Part shown: positions 10,990 to 21,835 of the stretch, piece by piece
How the letters are laid out: each line of letters begins with the position of its first letter
Position numbering within the stretch: the first letter of the stretch is position 1
From: Gryganskiella cystojenkinii
Taxonomy: Eukaryota; Mortierellomycota; Mortierellomycetes; Mortierellales; Mortierellaceae
Assembly (NCBI GenBank): GCA_015852425.1
Contig: JAAAIG010000108.1
Coordinates: forward strand, 1-64,000
Direction: 5' to 3'
DNA length: 64,000 nucleotides
Program-made: the position numbers and the translations under genes
Notes under the pieces: model-generated
The model's input: only the letters and a program-made list of their open reading frames with translations
Told to the model about the DNA's origin: nothing
Database searches by the model: none

Positions 10990-13854
10990 TTACACGGAGC
11001 ACTGAGACGCAGAAGCATCTGGAGGTGACATAAAATGTTGAAGGGAGAAAAACGTACTCAAGACCATGACCGCGACCCCGAATACTAAGCAGGCCAAGTG
11101 AGGGATCTTGGCCACGGTCCAGATTGAACCCGAGGCTAGCTTGAGATAGCAGAGCGGTGGCAGGATGAACGCGAGTGCCGTGGCCGAAAATCCTCCAGTG
11201 ACCTCGAGCACGAACCCCAAGTTACATGTCATGAGTGCGATCACCAATGCGGCTCCGACAAGACTGGTTGTGATGATGAAATGACGCTTCATGTTGAACG
11301 GCTCCCCTGCAAAGTAATATGTCTCGATGACCTACAAACCAAAAAAAAAAAAATGCAGCGGATTAGAATTATGTACGCCTGTATTTTTTCTTTCCAAGCA
11401 AACTCGCAGTTTCTCTCGTTCCCTATCTCTCTCTCGTCCTTACCTCACGACAGACGAACGTTTCCAAGGGCAGGGTAGTAAACATGTTGACGCCAAAACA
11501 AAATCGCGCAATGTTGATAATAAAGTTGTCCTTAGGAAAATTGTTGAGGATATTGCCCTGAGTCTTGTCCGAGAAGACCAAATATCCAGATAGCGCCAAG
11601 ATCAAACAGGCCAAAAGTGAGACCGCCATACTTATGTGTGTCACCAATTTGAAGCGATTCATCTAATAGATCCGAAAAAAATGAGAGAGAAAGCACATCT
11701 GCAAGTATCAGCACCTCCATGCGATCTAAAAATCCTAGTCGCTCCATTTTCCTATCGCCAAAGAAAAAAAAAATCCATAAGGAGGACTTACCGTTGGTTT
11801 CTGTAATGATCCAAAGATCAAGAACGAGTTGTGGTGACAAACGAAGGCTAAGAGTTAAATATAAAAAAAGATAGAAAATGTTAAAGACGTTCCTTTTCGT
11901 CACCAGTGAAAATCGAAAACCACGTTCATTTGTTGACTATGTCCTTTTACCGAAACTGATAACACCGATAGACTGAAAGAGTTTGGGGCGAGCAAAAGAC
12001 AAGACCAAATTGGGATCACCCCGAATATCTAAGGATGTCTGTGGACCCTCGATCATGACCGCGATAATGATGACGACTAGAGCCAACATGGCAACAGCAC
12101 TTGTTTTGGCCAATTTCGAGATGTCCCTGTACAACGACAAGGGGAACGAGATCAAAACTGTGCAGAAAGTGATGACAAAGGTTCGACGGGCGATGAATCC
12201 GAGAAAGGGCCAGGTCTCGATCCCGGGAACCAGCGCTTGAAGGACATGAGGCAAAGTGTCTCCAACAATCACGGTATACGCAGCCATCGCTAAGATGGAC
12301 CCAGCAAAGGAAAAAGGAAAAAAGAGAGACAAAAAACGTTCAGTCATATCGTAAGGGGGTGCTCACATGGTATGATTGACAATAAGGGACGGGGCTCTTT
12401 TACCTCCGAAAGCAAAGATGAATTGAAAGATCGAGATCATAATGAGCCCAGCCTTGCCGAAGCAAAACATGAGCAAGTCCTGGTAAGTCTGTCGCCCTGA
12501 GAGTTTTCCATTGTGAACCAAGAGTCCCACCGTCCAATCTATTATGCGATATCGTGTCAAAATGAACGTTGACAGAGATAATGAGTTTCAGTGTCCCTTA
12601 ATCTTCAAATTACAGGTGGGGTCTATCCATGTTATCGTTTACACCTACCGACAATCCATGTAAGGAGACAGAGCAAGATGATGCCCATACCCAACCTTTG
12701 ACAGAAATGGATAAAGAGTGTGAGAATCTCTTGGTTAGAATAAAAAACGCGATGGAGTATTGCGACGTTGTCGGACTACAATAGTTGCGAGTAATTTGTC
12801 GATCGATAGTTAAATTCGTCCTTACCCAGCTTCTTGAAAGGCAAACGGAAGACCTATTTTGAGTTGTTGGTTGATCAGTCCAATTACAATCATTTTTTCT
12901 TGTTAGAACCACCTTTTTTTTTTGTTGTGCACCAGATCAACGTGTTGTTTTTTCCCCTTGTTGTATATCGAAATGTCATTAAATTTTGTTTACCAATGAT
13001 GCCTAGAATTGCAATCGAGGTTGGAAGAGAAAACGTGTCAGGGAAAATCAAGTTCAAGGATTTAACTCCTCGCATTTTCATTCTCAGTCCGAAGCAATTA
13101 GTTTGGTGTTACCTGCTCCAATGATACTATTGGCCATGTTCAAGAAACTGTTGAAGATGCTGCCACCCTGACCGGGCAACTTGGCATCTCCATTGTCATG
13201 TCCTTGACCTCCACCGCCATTACCGATCCCGCTTCGGTTGGTCCTGCTCCCTGTCATCATGCCGACTTCTTCTTCCTCGTGGCCGAAATCGTTTCGATCG
13301 CCGTCATCTTCGTCATCGTGGTCTTCCGAGTAACCAGAGTGAAATGAATCATGTGAGATGCGACCGTAGTCGCCTTTGCGTTTCGGTTGAGTCGATGGCG
13401 ACTTTTTCGATTTCGATCTCGAGGAGGACTGTTCTTGCAAATTGTATATTTCGCCATTGCTAACGTCCATTTCGAGGTCGTCATCATCCGCTGCCTGGAA
13501 CAAGATTCGATCCGGATCAAAGCCTACTTTCTTGTTGGTCGGTTTGACGTTCTTGGTAAAGCTGTTGGTTCGTTTAACGTGTTGATTTGATTGAAGGGCT
13601 GTGGTATCGCTTGCACTTTCATTGCCGCTCTCGCCCATACTATAGCGTCGGTATCCGTTATTGGTTCCTCCTGCAGCGGCGGCGACAGAAGAAGAACCGT
13701 TGGTATCTGGGTTGGTAAAGGATGAGGATGAGGAGGTCCTGCTTGGGTTTCGGTATCGGTCACTTTCGTCCATGTCTAAAGTCAATGAGGACGCTTCGTC
13801 TAAGAGGTTGCTGGCTGATGTTGTAGTCTTGTTGGACGAGTAGTCGTTGGACAT
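10990..13854 (-). CDS. AAAP/SLC38-like amino-acid transporter (vacuolar Avt type)
   Basis: Nine exons on the minus strand: 13854-13113, 13002-12994, 12853-12826, 12695-12649, 12538-12404, 12289-11951, 11847-11792, 11662-11444, 11331-10990. They join into 638 aa. About 230 residues of Ser/Asp/Gly-rich cytosolic tail precede the transporter core. The core opens with SIFNSFLNMANSIIGAG followed by IIGLPFAFQEAG, the family's TM1 signature, rebuilt across a 9-nt micro-exon. Later markers are YTVIVGDTLPH, the arginine-rich loop before FPLSLYRDISKLAK, and CHHNSFLIFGSL. About 11 membrane helices are visible. Relatives move neutral amino acids across vacuolar or plasma membranes. The long acidic N-tail resembles fungal Avt proteins, so I favour the vacuole; the substrate is not determinable. 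Confidence 0.9.
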
Positions 13855-14620
13855 GAGGCTTTAGAACAGGTTTGGTCGGATAGGCTAAAGAGCAATGAAG
13901 GGCGGATTTCTGATGTGTTGCTCCCTTTTGTTATGGTTGAGTTGAAATGCCTAGATGAAATAAAGTTCCATAGAGAGAAATGCTTTTCGTTCCTTGCGGA
14001 TAGATGCTTGTCCTGTAATCGTCCGTTGTTGTTTTGCGTTCTTGTTCCCGGGAGAATCGCGAGATAAGGTAAAAGAGGTAGAAGATGAAGGGACTGAAAG
14101 ATGAAAGAAATGGAGAGATGCGAAACAGGTTGAAAGGGTTCCTGGACTTTTGAATGTGACCTAAATGGATTGAACACAGACTAACAGCCTAGACAAAAAA
14201 AAAGGTCTCTGAACACAGTCTTTATGCGCGAAAATTGACCATGACGTATTTTTAGCGCGACTGGTTGGTTCTATTGAATTGAAAAAGGTAATAGAAAAAA
14301 GTGTAGTAGCGCGGATCTTATTCTCATTTCCGGGGTGGGGGGACCGAGGGATTTTTTCTGTGGTTGCAGCCCGGGGCGCGGGAACCATTTTTTCTTCTCT
14401 ATTTTATCAACGTTCTTATTCTTCTTTCCGATTGTCGAGACAGAAAATAAGAAACCTGGCGTGCATACTTTTCTTTCTTTCGGTAAAGAACTCCAATCCC
14501 TCAACAAAACAACCCTATTCCTTTCCTATTTTTTTTAAAATGCTGATGGGGGGCTGTATTGCGAAGGGGAAAAAAATTACAATAACAAAACGAACTAATA
14601 CTCCTCTCTCTCTCCTATTT
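13855..14620. other. Intergenic region
   Basis: It holds the upstream region of the transporter gene and the downstream region of TIM50, both on the minus strand. It has G-rich and T-rich runs and no supported gene. Confidence 0.6.
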
Positions 14621-16363
14621 CTATGCTGTCTTGGCAGGCTCGGCAGCGGCAGCATCGGCCGCGGCCTTGGCCTCAGCTTCGGCCATCGCAGCCTGGATCG
14701 CAGCCGGGTCGGGGCCGCCCTTTGTAAAGATATCCCAGACCGAGATTTTCATATGCTTCAACTGTTGTTCCAGCTCCTTCTGCTTCTTCAAGTTCTCAGC
14801 AGCCTCCTTCTCGACAGCTTCATGAGTCCTCTTGAAATGTTCTTGGAACTGTTGACGTTGTTGCTCAAACATAGGAACAGGGGGTTGTTCAGTCTGTTGA
14901 CCACCGACACGGAACATACCGAAACCACCCTTCTTACCCTTCTTGGACGCCTGCTCCTCCTCCCATTTGAGACGCATCTGTTCCTTGAGTTCATCTTCCC
15001 ACTTGGCAAACTCGACAGGGATATTGGTGCCCTTGAACTTGGCCAAAGGCAGGCGAACATCCTCAATCTCGGTCAAAGCAATGGCTATTTGGTTTGTAGA
15101 AAAAAAAATAAGAAGTGGGGACAGTTAACCGTTAAGGTTCGGCCGCATATAACATCTCAAAAAAGAAAAAGAGCTAGGGTCTTGTGATGATCCTGCAAAA
15201 CACATACTCTCAAGGAAAGGAATCATGGCAACCAATTCCGTGTCATTAGGATCACCCTTCCAGGGCTTCATCGCGATAGCATTCTCGGGCTGGAGCGAGT
15301 AAGAGTCGGGGTTTGAGTCCATAATAATGACCTTGGACAGGTCACGGTTCAAATGCGAAAGATCCTTGACATGCTTTCCATCAACGTAGCGAGTACTCTC
15401 CTTGAAAAGACGATAAGGGGCGTATTGGTAAGGGTCCAACTTCTCGAGGATACGGAGAGCGGTCTACATATCCACGATAACAAAAAACAAAAAAAAAAAA
15501 AAACGTTGAGTTAGTTCTTTCTTTTACACCTTGGAACTGAAAAAGAGGTTCCAGAGTGTAAGAATGTCACAAAATAAAAAAATAAAAAAAGACTGGAAAT
15601 AACGGCGCTTACATCAGCGTTCTGGTTGGTAAAGATGACGATCTCGTAGTGCTGGAAGAGGTAGGCGAGGAAGTACTCGGCGCCGGGACGCTTCGCGACT
15701 CTCCAACCACGGTCCTTGTCCCAAGAAGAGTGAATCAAAGTATCATCCAAGTTGATAACAAGGGTGTAGGGTTGTTGGTAAGGTGCAGGTAGGGGATCGG
15801 GCAACAGCTTCTCCCAGATCGGGTTCGACATCTTGTCCCGAGTCGCCTGGTAACGTTCCTGAGCACGACGAACATAGCCAGCGAAAAAGTTCTCATCATG
15901 GTGCTTCAATGCATCCTGAACGCCTTCTTCATCGGGGTATGGGCAGCCTATGGTACAAATGGAACACATAAAATAAAGGACAGTTAGTTATGAGACTGCC
16001 GTTTACCTGTTTTTTTGTAGTCCAAAATTGGCGTTTCAACTCACCAACGTTGTAAGCAAGACCGACGGTGGTGACACCCAAGAGAGCATAGAGAGCATAG
16101 ACGGCAGGGCTGGTAGGAGTCTTCTCGATCTTTGAGGGCTTGTTCTTTCCCTTGGGGGCAGTAGCCTGGGTCTGGTTGGGGACTTGTCCGGTCTTTCGAG
16201 CCAAGGCCTCGGCGGCCAAGTTACGAGGTGGTTGTTGTTGTCCCGACGAACCGGTGGCCGGGGTGGTATAGGTACGTCTAGCAGCCCATCTTGGTGAAAG
16301 GGTGGCGGGAGTAGCACGGGGAGCGAGTGCCCGAGCAAAGGCAGTACGAGCGAGGGATGCCAT
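14621..16363 (-). CDS. TIM50: Mitochondrial import inner membrane translocase subunit Tim50
   Basis: Four exons on the minus strand: 16363-16045, 15947-15613, 15463-15208, 15084-14621; 457 aa. The N-terminus is Arg/Ala/Ser-rich without acids, a presequence. One membrane helix (about 88-106, [16 protein letters not shown]) then anchors an intermembrane-space FCP1/NIF-type domain. That domain starts [13 protein letters not shown] and continues with [22 protein letters not shown] and [10 protein letters not shown]. The phosphatase signature DxDxT reads NLDDT, with the first Asp replaced, as expected for Tim50, which binds presequences rather than removing phosphate. A coiled Gln/Glu-rich and Ala-rich C-terminal extension follows. 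It is divergent from DBP10 with 321 bp between start codons. Confidence 0.96.
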
Positions 16364-16684
16364 CGTTCGGAGGAATGTGTAGGTGGTTAATGCGAAAAAC
16401 GAAGTGATGCAATGGAAACCCGGAGATCAGGTTTTAACCTCAACCCCTTTTGGAACGCGTGTGTGACTGTTGAATAGAGTGGCTTGTTGACGCAGTCACA
16501 GTCTGAAAAAGGAGCGAGCAAATTTCATATGGAGGGTGGTAAACAAACCATTTTTTTTTTTTTTTCTAGCCTCGACTCTCAACCTGCCTGGATAGAACGC
16601 TTTCCCATTGAATGCATTCGTTCTTTGTCTTTTGTCCATTCCATCCATCACACCCCCCTTCATTCATTCATCCTAACTAATACC
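16364..16684. promoter_or_regulatory. Divergent promoter region TIM50/DBP10
   Basis: 321 bp separate the two start codons. It contains a T run and a pyrimidine-rich leader ahead of DBP10. It must serve both a mitochondrial-import gene and a ribosome-biogenesis gene; both are growth-related, so shared control is plausible. Confidence 0.5.
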
Positions 16685-19600
16685 ATGGTGGCCAAACAGA
16701 CTTCCAGGCCCACAAAGACTAGTGCAAAGCCATCAGCAACACGTACAGGAGGAGCCGCCAAGTCTGCCTTTGGCAAGGCACTCGGTGGAGCCAAGGCAGG
16801 CGCCAGCAAACCAAAATCGTCGGCAGGTTCCAAGGGCAAAGTACACTACCGCAAGGGTGGCAAATCAAAAGGAGGCGACGATGAAGAAGAGATCTCAGAT
16901 TTTGAAGAGGTCGCCATGAGTGACTCGGACGTCGATATGGAAGATTCTCTCGTGCCCCGGAAAAAGCCCATGGCCGGTATGATGGACCTGGACGACCTGA
17001 TGGGCGAGGCCAACGTCGAGGAAGAAGAAGAGTTTATCGCCAATGCCAACATGGCCGCCAACAAGAAGCACAAAAAATCCGGAGGATTCCAGTCAATGGG
17101 TAAGGGAAACGTAGACAAAGGACAAAAGCGCGACTCCTCTATGTTCTACTTTTATTAACCATTTTATCGATCATCTATTTCCTCACCAAGGTCTGAGCTT
17201 CCCCGTCTACAAGGCTATTCTCCATAAAGGATTCAAAGTCCCGACACCGATTCAGCGCAAATGTATCCCCTTGATCATGGAAGGAGGCGATGTCGTAGGA
17301 ATGGCTCGTACCGGTTCAGGAAAGACGGCTGCGTTCTTGATCCCCATGTTGGAAAAGCTGAAGTCGCATTCGGCCAAGGTTGGTGCTCGTGCCATTGTCA
17401 TGTCGCCCTCGCGTGAGTTGGCGATGCAGACCCAAAAGGTCTGCAAGGAGTTGGGCAAGCACACGGATCTTCGCAGTTGTATCTTGGTCGGAGGAGATTC
17501 TCTCGAGGAACAGTTCGCCATGTTGGCCGCCAATCCCGATATGTAAGCCAAGACTAGACTGAACTGGATCTCTCTTGTAATCTTTTGTATTCTCGCCAGG
17601 AGCTGAAGCAACTTGGACCTAGAATCTAACACCATTTACCCTCTTTTTTTCTATTGACAAATAGTTTGATCGCTACCCCTGGTCGTCTCTTGCATTTGAT
17701 TGTCGAGATGGAGCTCGAGCTGAAGAGTGTTCAATATATTGTCTTTGATGAGGCTGATCGGTATGTAGTTTATGCCCTCGTCAGGATCACAAGTATTTGG
17801 ATAAAGAGAACAAAACAGCTGACACGCGCTTACCACTCTTCTTTTCGTCTTTAGTTTGTTCGAAATGGGTTTCGAGGTCCAATTGCACGAGATCTTGCAC
17901 CGTCTCCAACCCAACCGTCAAACTCTTCTCTTCTCCGCCACGCTTCCCAAACTTCTTGTCGACTTCGCCAAAGCCGGTCTTCAGGAACCCACCTTGGTCC
18001 GTCTGGATGTGGAGACCAAGATCAGTAAGGATCTTGAGATGGCGTTCTTTAGCATCAAACAACAGGACAAGGAAGCCGCACTTTTGACAGTCCTTCGACA
18101 TGTCATCAAACTCCCACTCGAAACCGGCGTGAAATTCGAACGTGACGAGGAGAACCCCAAGAAGCGTAAACGAGTCGCCAAGGAAATTGTCGGCGCTGCG
18201 ACAGAACATCAGACCATTGTGTTTGTCTCGACCAAGCATCACGTCGAATACGTCTCCAACATTTTGATGACGGCTGGATACCAGGTCTCGTTCATCTACG
18301 GTTCCTTGGATCAAGCCGCGCGTAAGATTCAGATTGATCGGTTCCGTAAAGGTTATACCAACCTTTTGGTCGTGACAGATGTCGCTGCCCGTGGTATCGA
18401 TATCCCCGTTCTCGAGAACGTCATCAACTACGATTTCGTTGACAACTCCAAGGTCTTTATCCATCGTGTCGGTCGTACCGCCCGTGCCGGTAAAAAGGGA
18501 TGGGCTTTCTCTTTTATTTCACCCGAGGAATTGCCATATCTGATCGATTTGCAACTGTTTTTGGCACGCAAGATGGTCGTCGGCTCCTCAGCGGAACAGG
18601 AACCCGATTATACTTCCGAGATTGTCATCGGTAATTTGCCAACGCATTTGCTCGAGGTCGATAGCGAATGGGTCAAGAACCATATCTTTGATGACAACAA
18701 CCTGTTGGCGCTGAAGAACGTGTCGATGAACGGTTACAAGCTTTATTGCAAGTCGAGGCCCTCCGCCGCGATCGAGTCTTACAAGCGAGCCAAGGAGATT
18801 GTTGATATGGACGAGTATGCCGAGTTGAGTCCGTTGTTTGGTAAGTGTTCTCTCGAGTTGCTCCGATGATACGTTATGCCATTGAAAACCGATTTCTTTT
18901 AGAGGAACATTTCTAACGGCTTTTCTTTTAACTGTCCTTCTATTTCACAGCCGACTCTGTCAATGACAACGAGAAGAACCGTGCCAATCTGATTGCCTCA
19001 ATATCCAACTTCCGCCCAGCCGAGACGATCTTTGAGTTTGGTCAACGTGGAATCAAGGGATCGACTGTGGCCTCGAACATTATGAAGACTCGTCGTGGTG
19101 TCGTCGACAAGGTCATCTCCATGACCCGTCAGAAGAAGGCCGGTCTGACCGTTAACCTCTTCCCTAGTGAACTTGGTGAGGATGGCGAAAAGGTCGTCGC
19201 GACCTTGGGACCCGAGGCTTCTGAAGCCGATCTCGAGGGTGTCTTTAAGCGCACTGTCGGACCAACCAAGAAGCGTACCCCCGGATCTGGAACTGGCGAA
19301 GCAAAGGAAAAGCCCACAACTTTCAAGGACGAGAACTTTTACATGTCACACACACAGCAGGACACAAACACGGAGCGTGGTTACTCTATGGTCAACACCA
19401 ACAACTCTTTCCTCGAACAGGCGCAACATGCGACCATGGACATGAACGGTGATGAAAAAGAGACCATGAACAGGAACCGAAACACAATCAAGTGGGATGC
19501 CAAAAAGAAAAAGTTTGTCCGAGGTCTTGGTATTGGTGCCGACAACAAGAAATTGATCACGACCGAATCTGGAAACAAAATCTCGGCCTCGTTCAAGTCG

Positions 19601-20167
19601 GGTCGTTTCACGGATTGGCAACACAAGACAAAGACGAATTTGCCGCGTGCGGGAGAGATGGAGTTGCCCTCAGCCAGGGCCGACTTGGCAGCCAAGCGAT
19701 TCAGACATACCCGTCAAGAGGAGGCCAAACCCCTGGATCCCATGGCTCATGATTATGAACGCAAGGCCAAGCGGGCAAAATTCGCCGAGAAGGAGAACGC
19801 TGCCGCTGGTGGCAGTGGTGCTACCTCGGGACGCGGAGGACGTGGTGGAAGTCGTGGTGGAAGTCGTGGTGGTCGTGGTGGTTCCCAACCTCGCTCAGAA
19901 CTCAAGACCTCGACCGTTATTGCGAAGGAACGTTTGGCCAAGGAGGCGAGACGCGAGAAGACGGGTCGTCATATGGGATCGAATGTCGTTCGTGGCAGCC
20001 GTGGAGGTCGTGGAGGTCGTGGCGGTGGACGTGGCGGTAGCTCAAGAGGAGGTGGTGGCGGTGGACGTGGTGGTAGCTCAAGAGGAGGTGGTGGTGGCCG
20101 CGGCGGTGGATCTTCGAGAGGAGGTCGTGGAGGCGGCGGACGCGGTGGCCGCGGGGGAAGACGTTAA
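16685..20167 (+). CDS. DBP10: ATP-dependent RNA helicase Dbp10 (DDX54 family)
   Basis: Five exons (16685-17099, 17191-17542, 17665-17760, 17855-18840, 18951-20167) give 1021 aa. A Lys-rich then acidic N-tail precedes the DEAD-box core: Q-motif region GFKVPTPIQ, motif I ARTGSGKT (about 176), [16 protein letters not shown] (284-287), SAT, RGIDIP and [10 protein letters not shown]. The second RecA domain has an insert rich in Lys/Arg ([12 protein letters not shown]), and the DBP10CT-type tail includes [15 protein letters not shown]. The last about 100 residues are dense Arg-Gly-Gly repeats typical of nucleolar RNA-binding proteins. Dbp10 acts in maturation of the large ribosomal subunit in the nucleolus. 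All helicase motifs are intact. Confidence 0.97.
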
Positions 20168-21835
20168 GACTAGTCACGATATCTACATTAGCATTTCACA
20201 TTGCATATTCGACAAAATACAACCTTACAACCAAGTAATCGAACACGAGCATAGAAGGATAATCAATTTGACGCGGGCAATGACAAGAGACAAAGTCTGC
20301 GATCTCGTAGTTGTTGCAGGTCTGGAGATCTCTTGGGTAGACTGAGGTGTCTAGAGGTCGAAAACGATCCAGAGTCGAACGGTGTTGAGGTCGCAAGGGC
20401 TTTTGTCAAAGCGCGGGCAGACTGCCCCTCGGTCTTCTGAGTAGGTGTCGGATGCTGAGGCTGTTCTGCAAACAACTAGTTTTTGAGCAAGAGTCGACAG
20501 AGAAGGCCCTCAGTGACGGCGAGAACGTCGACAGCCAAAGAAACGAGAGCGGTGTTTTCATTTGGTGAGAAAGGAAAGGAGGAGAGTCGAATGAAGAATA
20601 GAAGACGGGAGTGGGGGATCGTTTGCTTTCATACATGCCACATCGCTCGATCCTTTCTTGTCGTCTGATTTGATGTTGTGGGAACGCTGAGAACTAGACT
20701 AAATGGATGATGGCCCCTCGATTTAAAGAAGCCCTTTTCCCCAGATGTTCATAGTTATCGCCGAAGAGTGGGAGCCCAGTTACGACGAAAACTTGCAAGG
20801 CGATACGAAGAAGGAATGGCTAAACGTGCCCGTATGATAAAAAAAAAGCGGACACAGAAAACACGAACTGAAAAGAGTCCCCTTGGACGACAAAAAGACA
20901 TAAGAGGGAACGAAAATTTGTCCATGTCTCCGGTTGAGAGCTGGGGAACGCCTAATCGAGTGCATCCTTTCGATCGAACAGAGCCTAGACTGAGGCAAAA
21001 GATTTGTATCTGTGTAATAGAAAGGAAAAACAGCAAACAGGATGCAAACTTAACCCTAAATGTAGTTTCTTGCCTGAATTGAGTGCGAAGAAACAAAGTT
21101 GAAGTATCTCGAGTCGAGGTCTGGATCGCTGGTGGCGAAAAAAACAAGTGGTTTTGGCTGAAGTCGTCGTCGTGTTGGCGGTTCGCTGATAACGGAAGGG
21201 ACTGTGAACAAGACGAGGTACTCGCAGTCGTGCCTTTCCAGACCGAGACAAAGATGGAGGAGATAAATGTGACCTCGGACGCGCAACGGGCCAAAGCCGA
21301 CTGAGCCTTGGGTCAGATGAGTCGGTCATAGGTGGATTTGGTGAGGATGTGCCTGGTTCTCCAGGTAGGAGAGGAAATGAAAGTGTAAAAGGCTCGAGAG
21401 ACAAGAGAGGAATGGTAGGTGGCAGGTAGGTTTGCTGATATAAGCAATTGGACTGTGTCGCTGTTTATGGCTGTGTGACCAAGGAAGAAGAATCGATTGC
21501 TGTGCCTGTCCTCATTAGAAATGGCAGTGTTGTGTCCACCATGCCCAGAGTCGCTTGGTCGATGGAGGAATGGGTGAATGGCGAAGCAAGAAATGATTTA
21601 GATACACCATGCCATTGAGTACACGTGATGAGGATGGCAAAGCGCCGTTGTTTTACTTAATCGCACGGTTGATTCTTTCTGTTGTCACACACACCCACTG
21701 CACTCTCTCTCACTTTTTGCACCCTCTCGCTTTTCTTTTCTTTTTTTTTCTTTTCTTTTCTTTTCGCTTCTTTTTTGCAACCAATAATATTTTACAAACA
21801 CATCCGTTGTCTGTTCTTCTTACTCAATCCACATC
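20168..21835. other. Intergenic region, no gene supported
   Basis: About 1.67 kb between DBP10 and the aprataxin gene. Several minus-strand open frames occur (for example 20755-21294), but they lack recognisable motifs and splice partners. The stretch before 21836 is rich in C and T runs, as expected of a fungal promoter. Confidence 0.5.

Noticed and set aside
14279..15187. 302-codon plus-strand frame opposite TIM50
   Set aside because: It is the antisense shadow of a well-supported gene and has no domain.
15729..15760. Loss of the first catalytic Asp in TIM50 as a damaging mutation
   Set aside because: Tim50 proteins normally lack phosphatase activity and vary at this position, so it is expected.
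19670..20177. Minus-strand Thr/Ser-rich and His-rich frames opposite the DBP10 tail
   Set aside because: They are shadows of the Arg-Gly-Gly codons of DBP10.
20755..21404. Minus-strand frames of 139-179 codons between DBP10 and aprataxin
   Set aside because: They overlap each other in different frames and have no motif, good start or splice partner.
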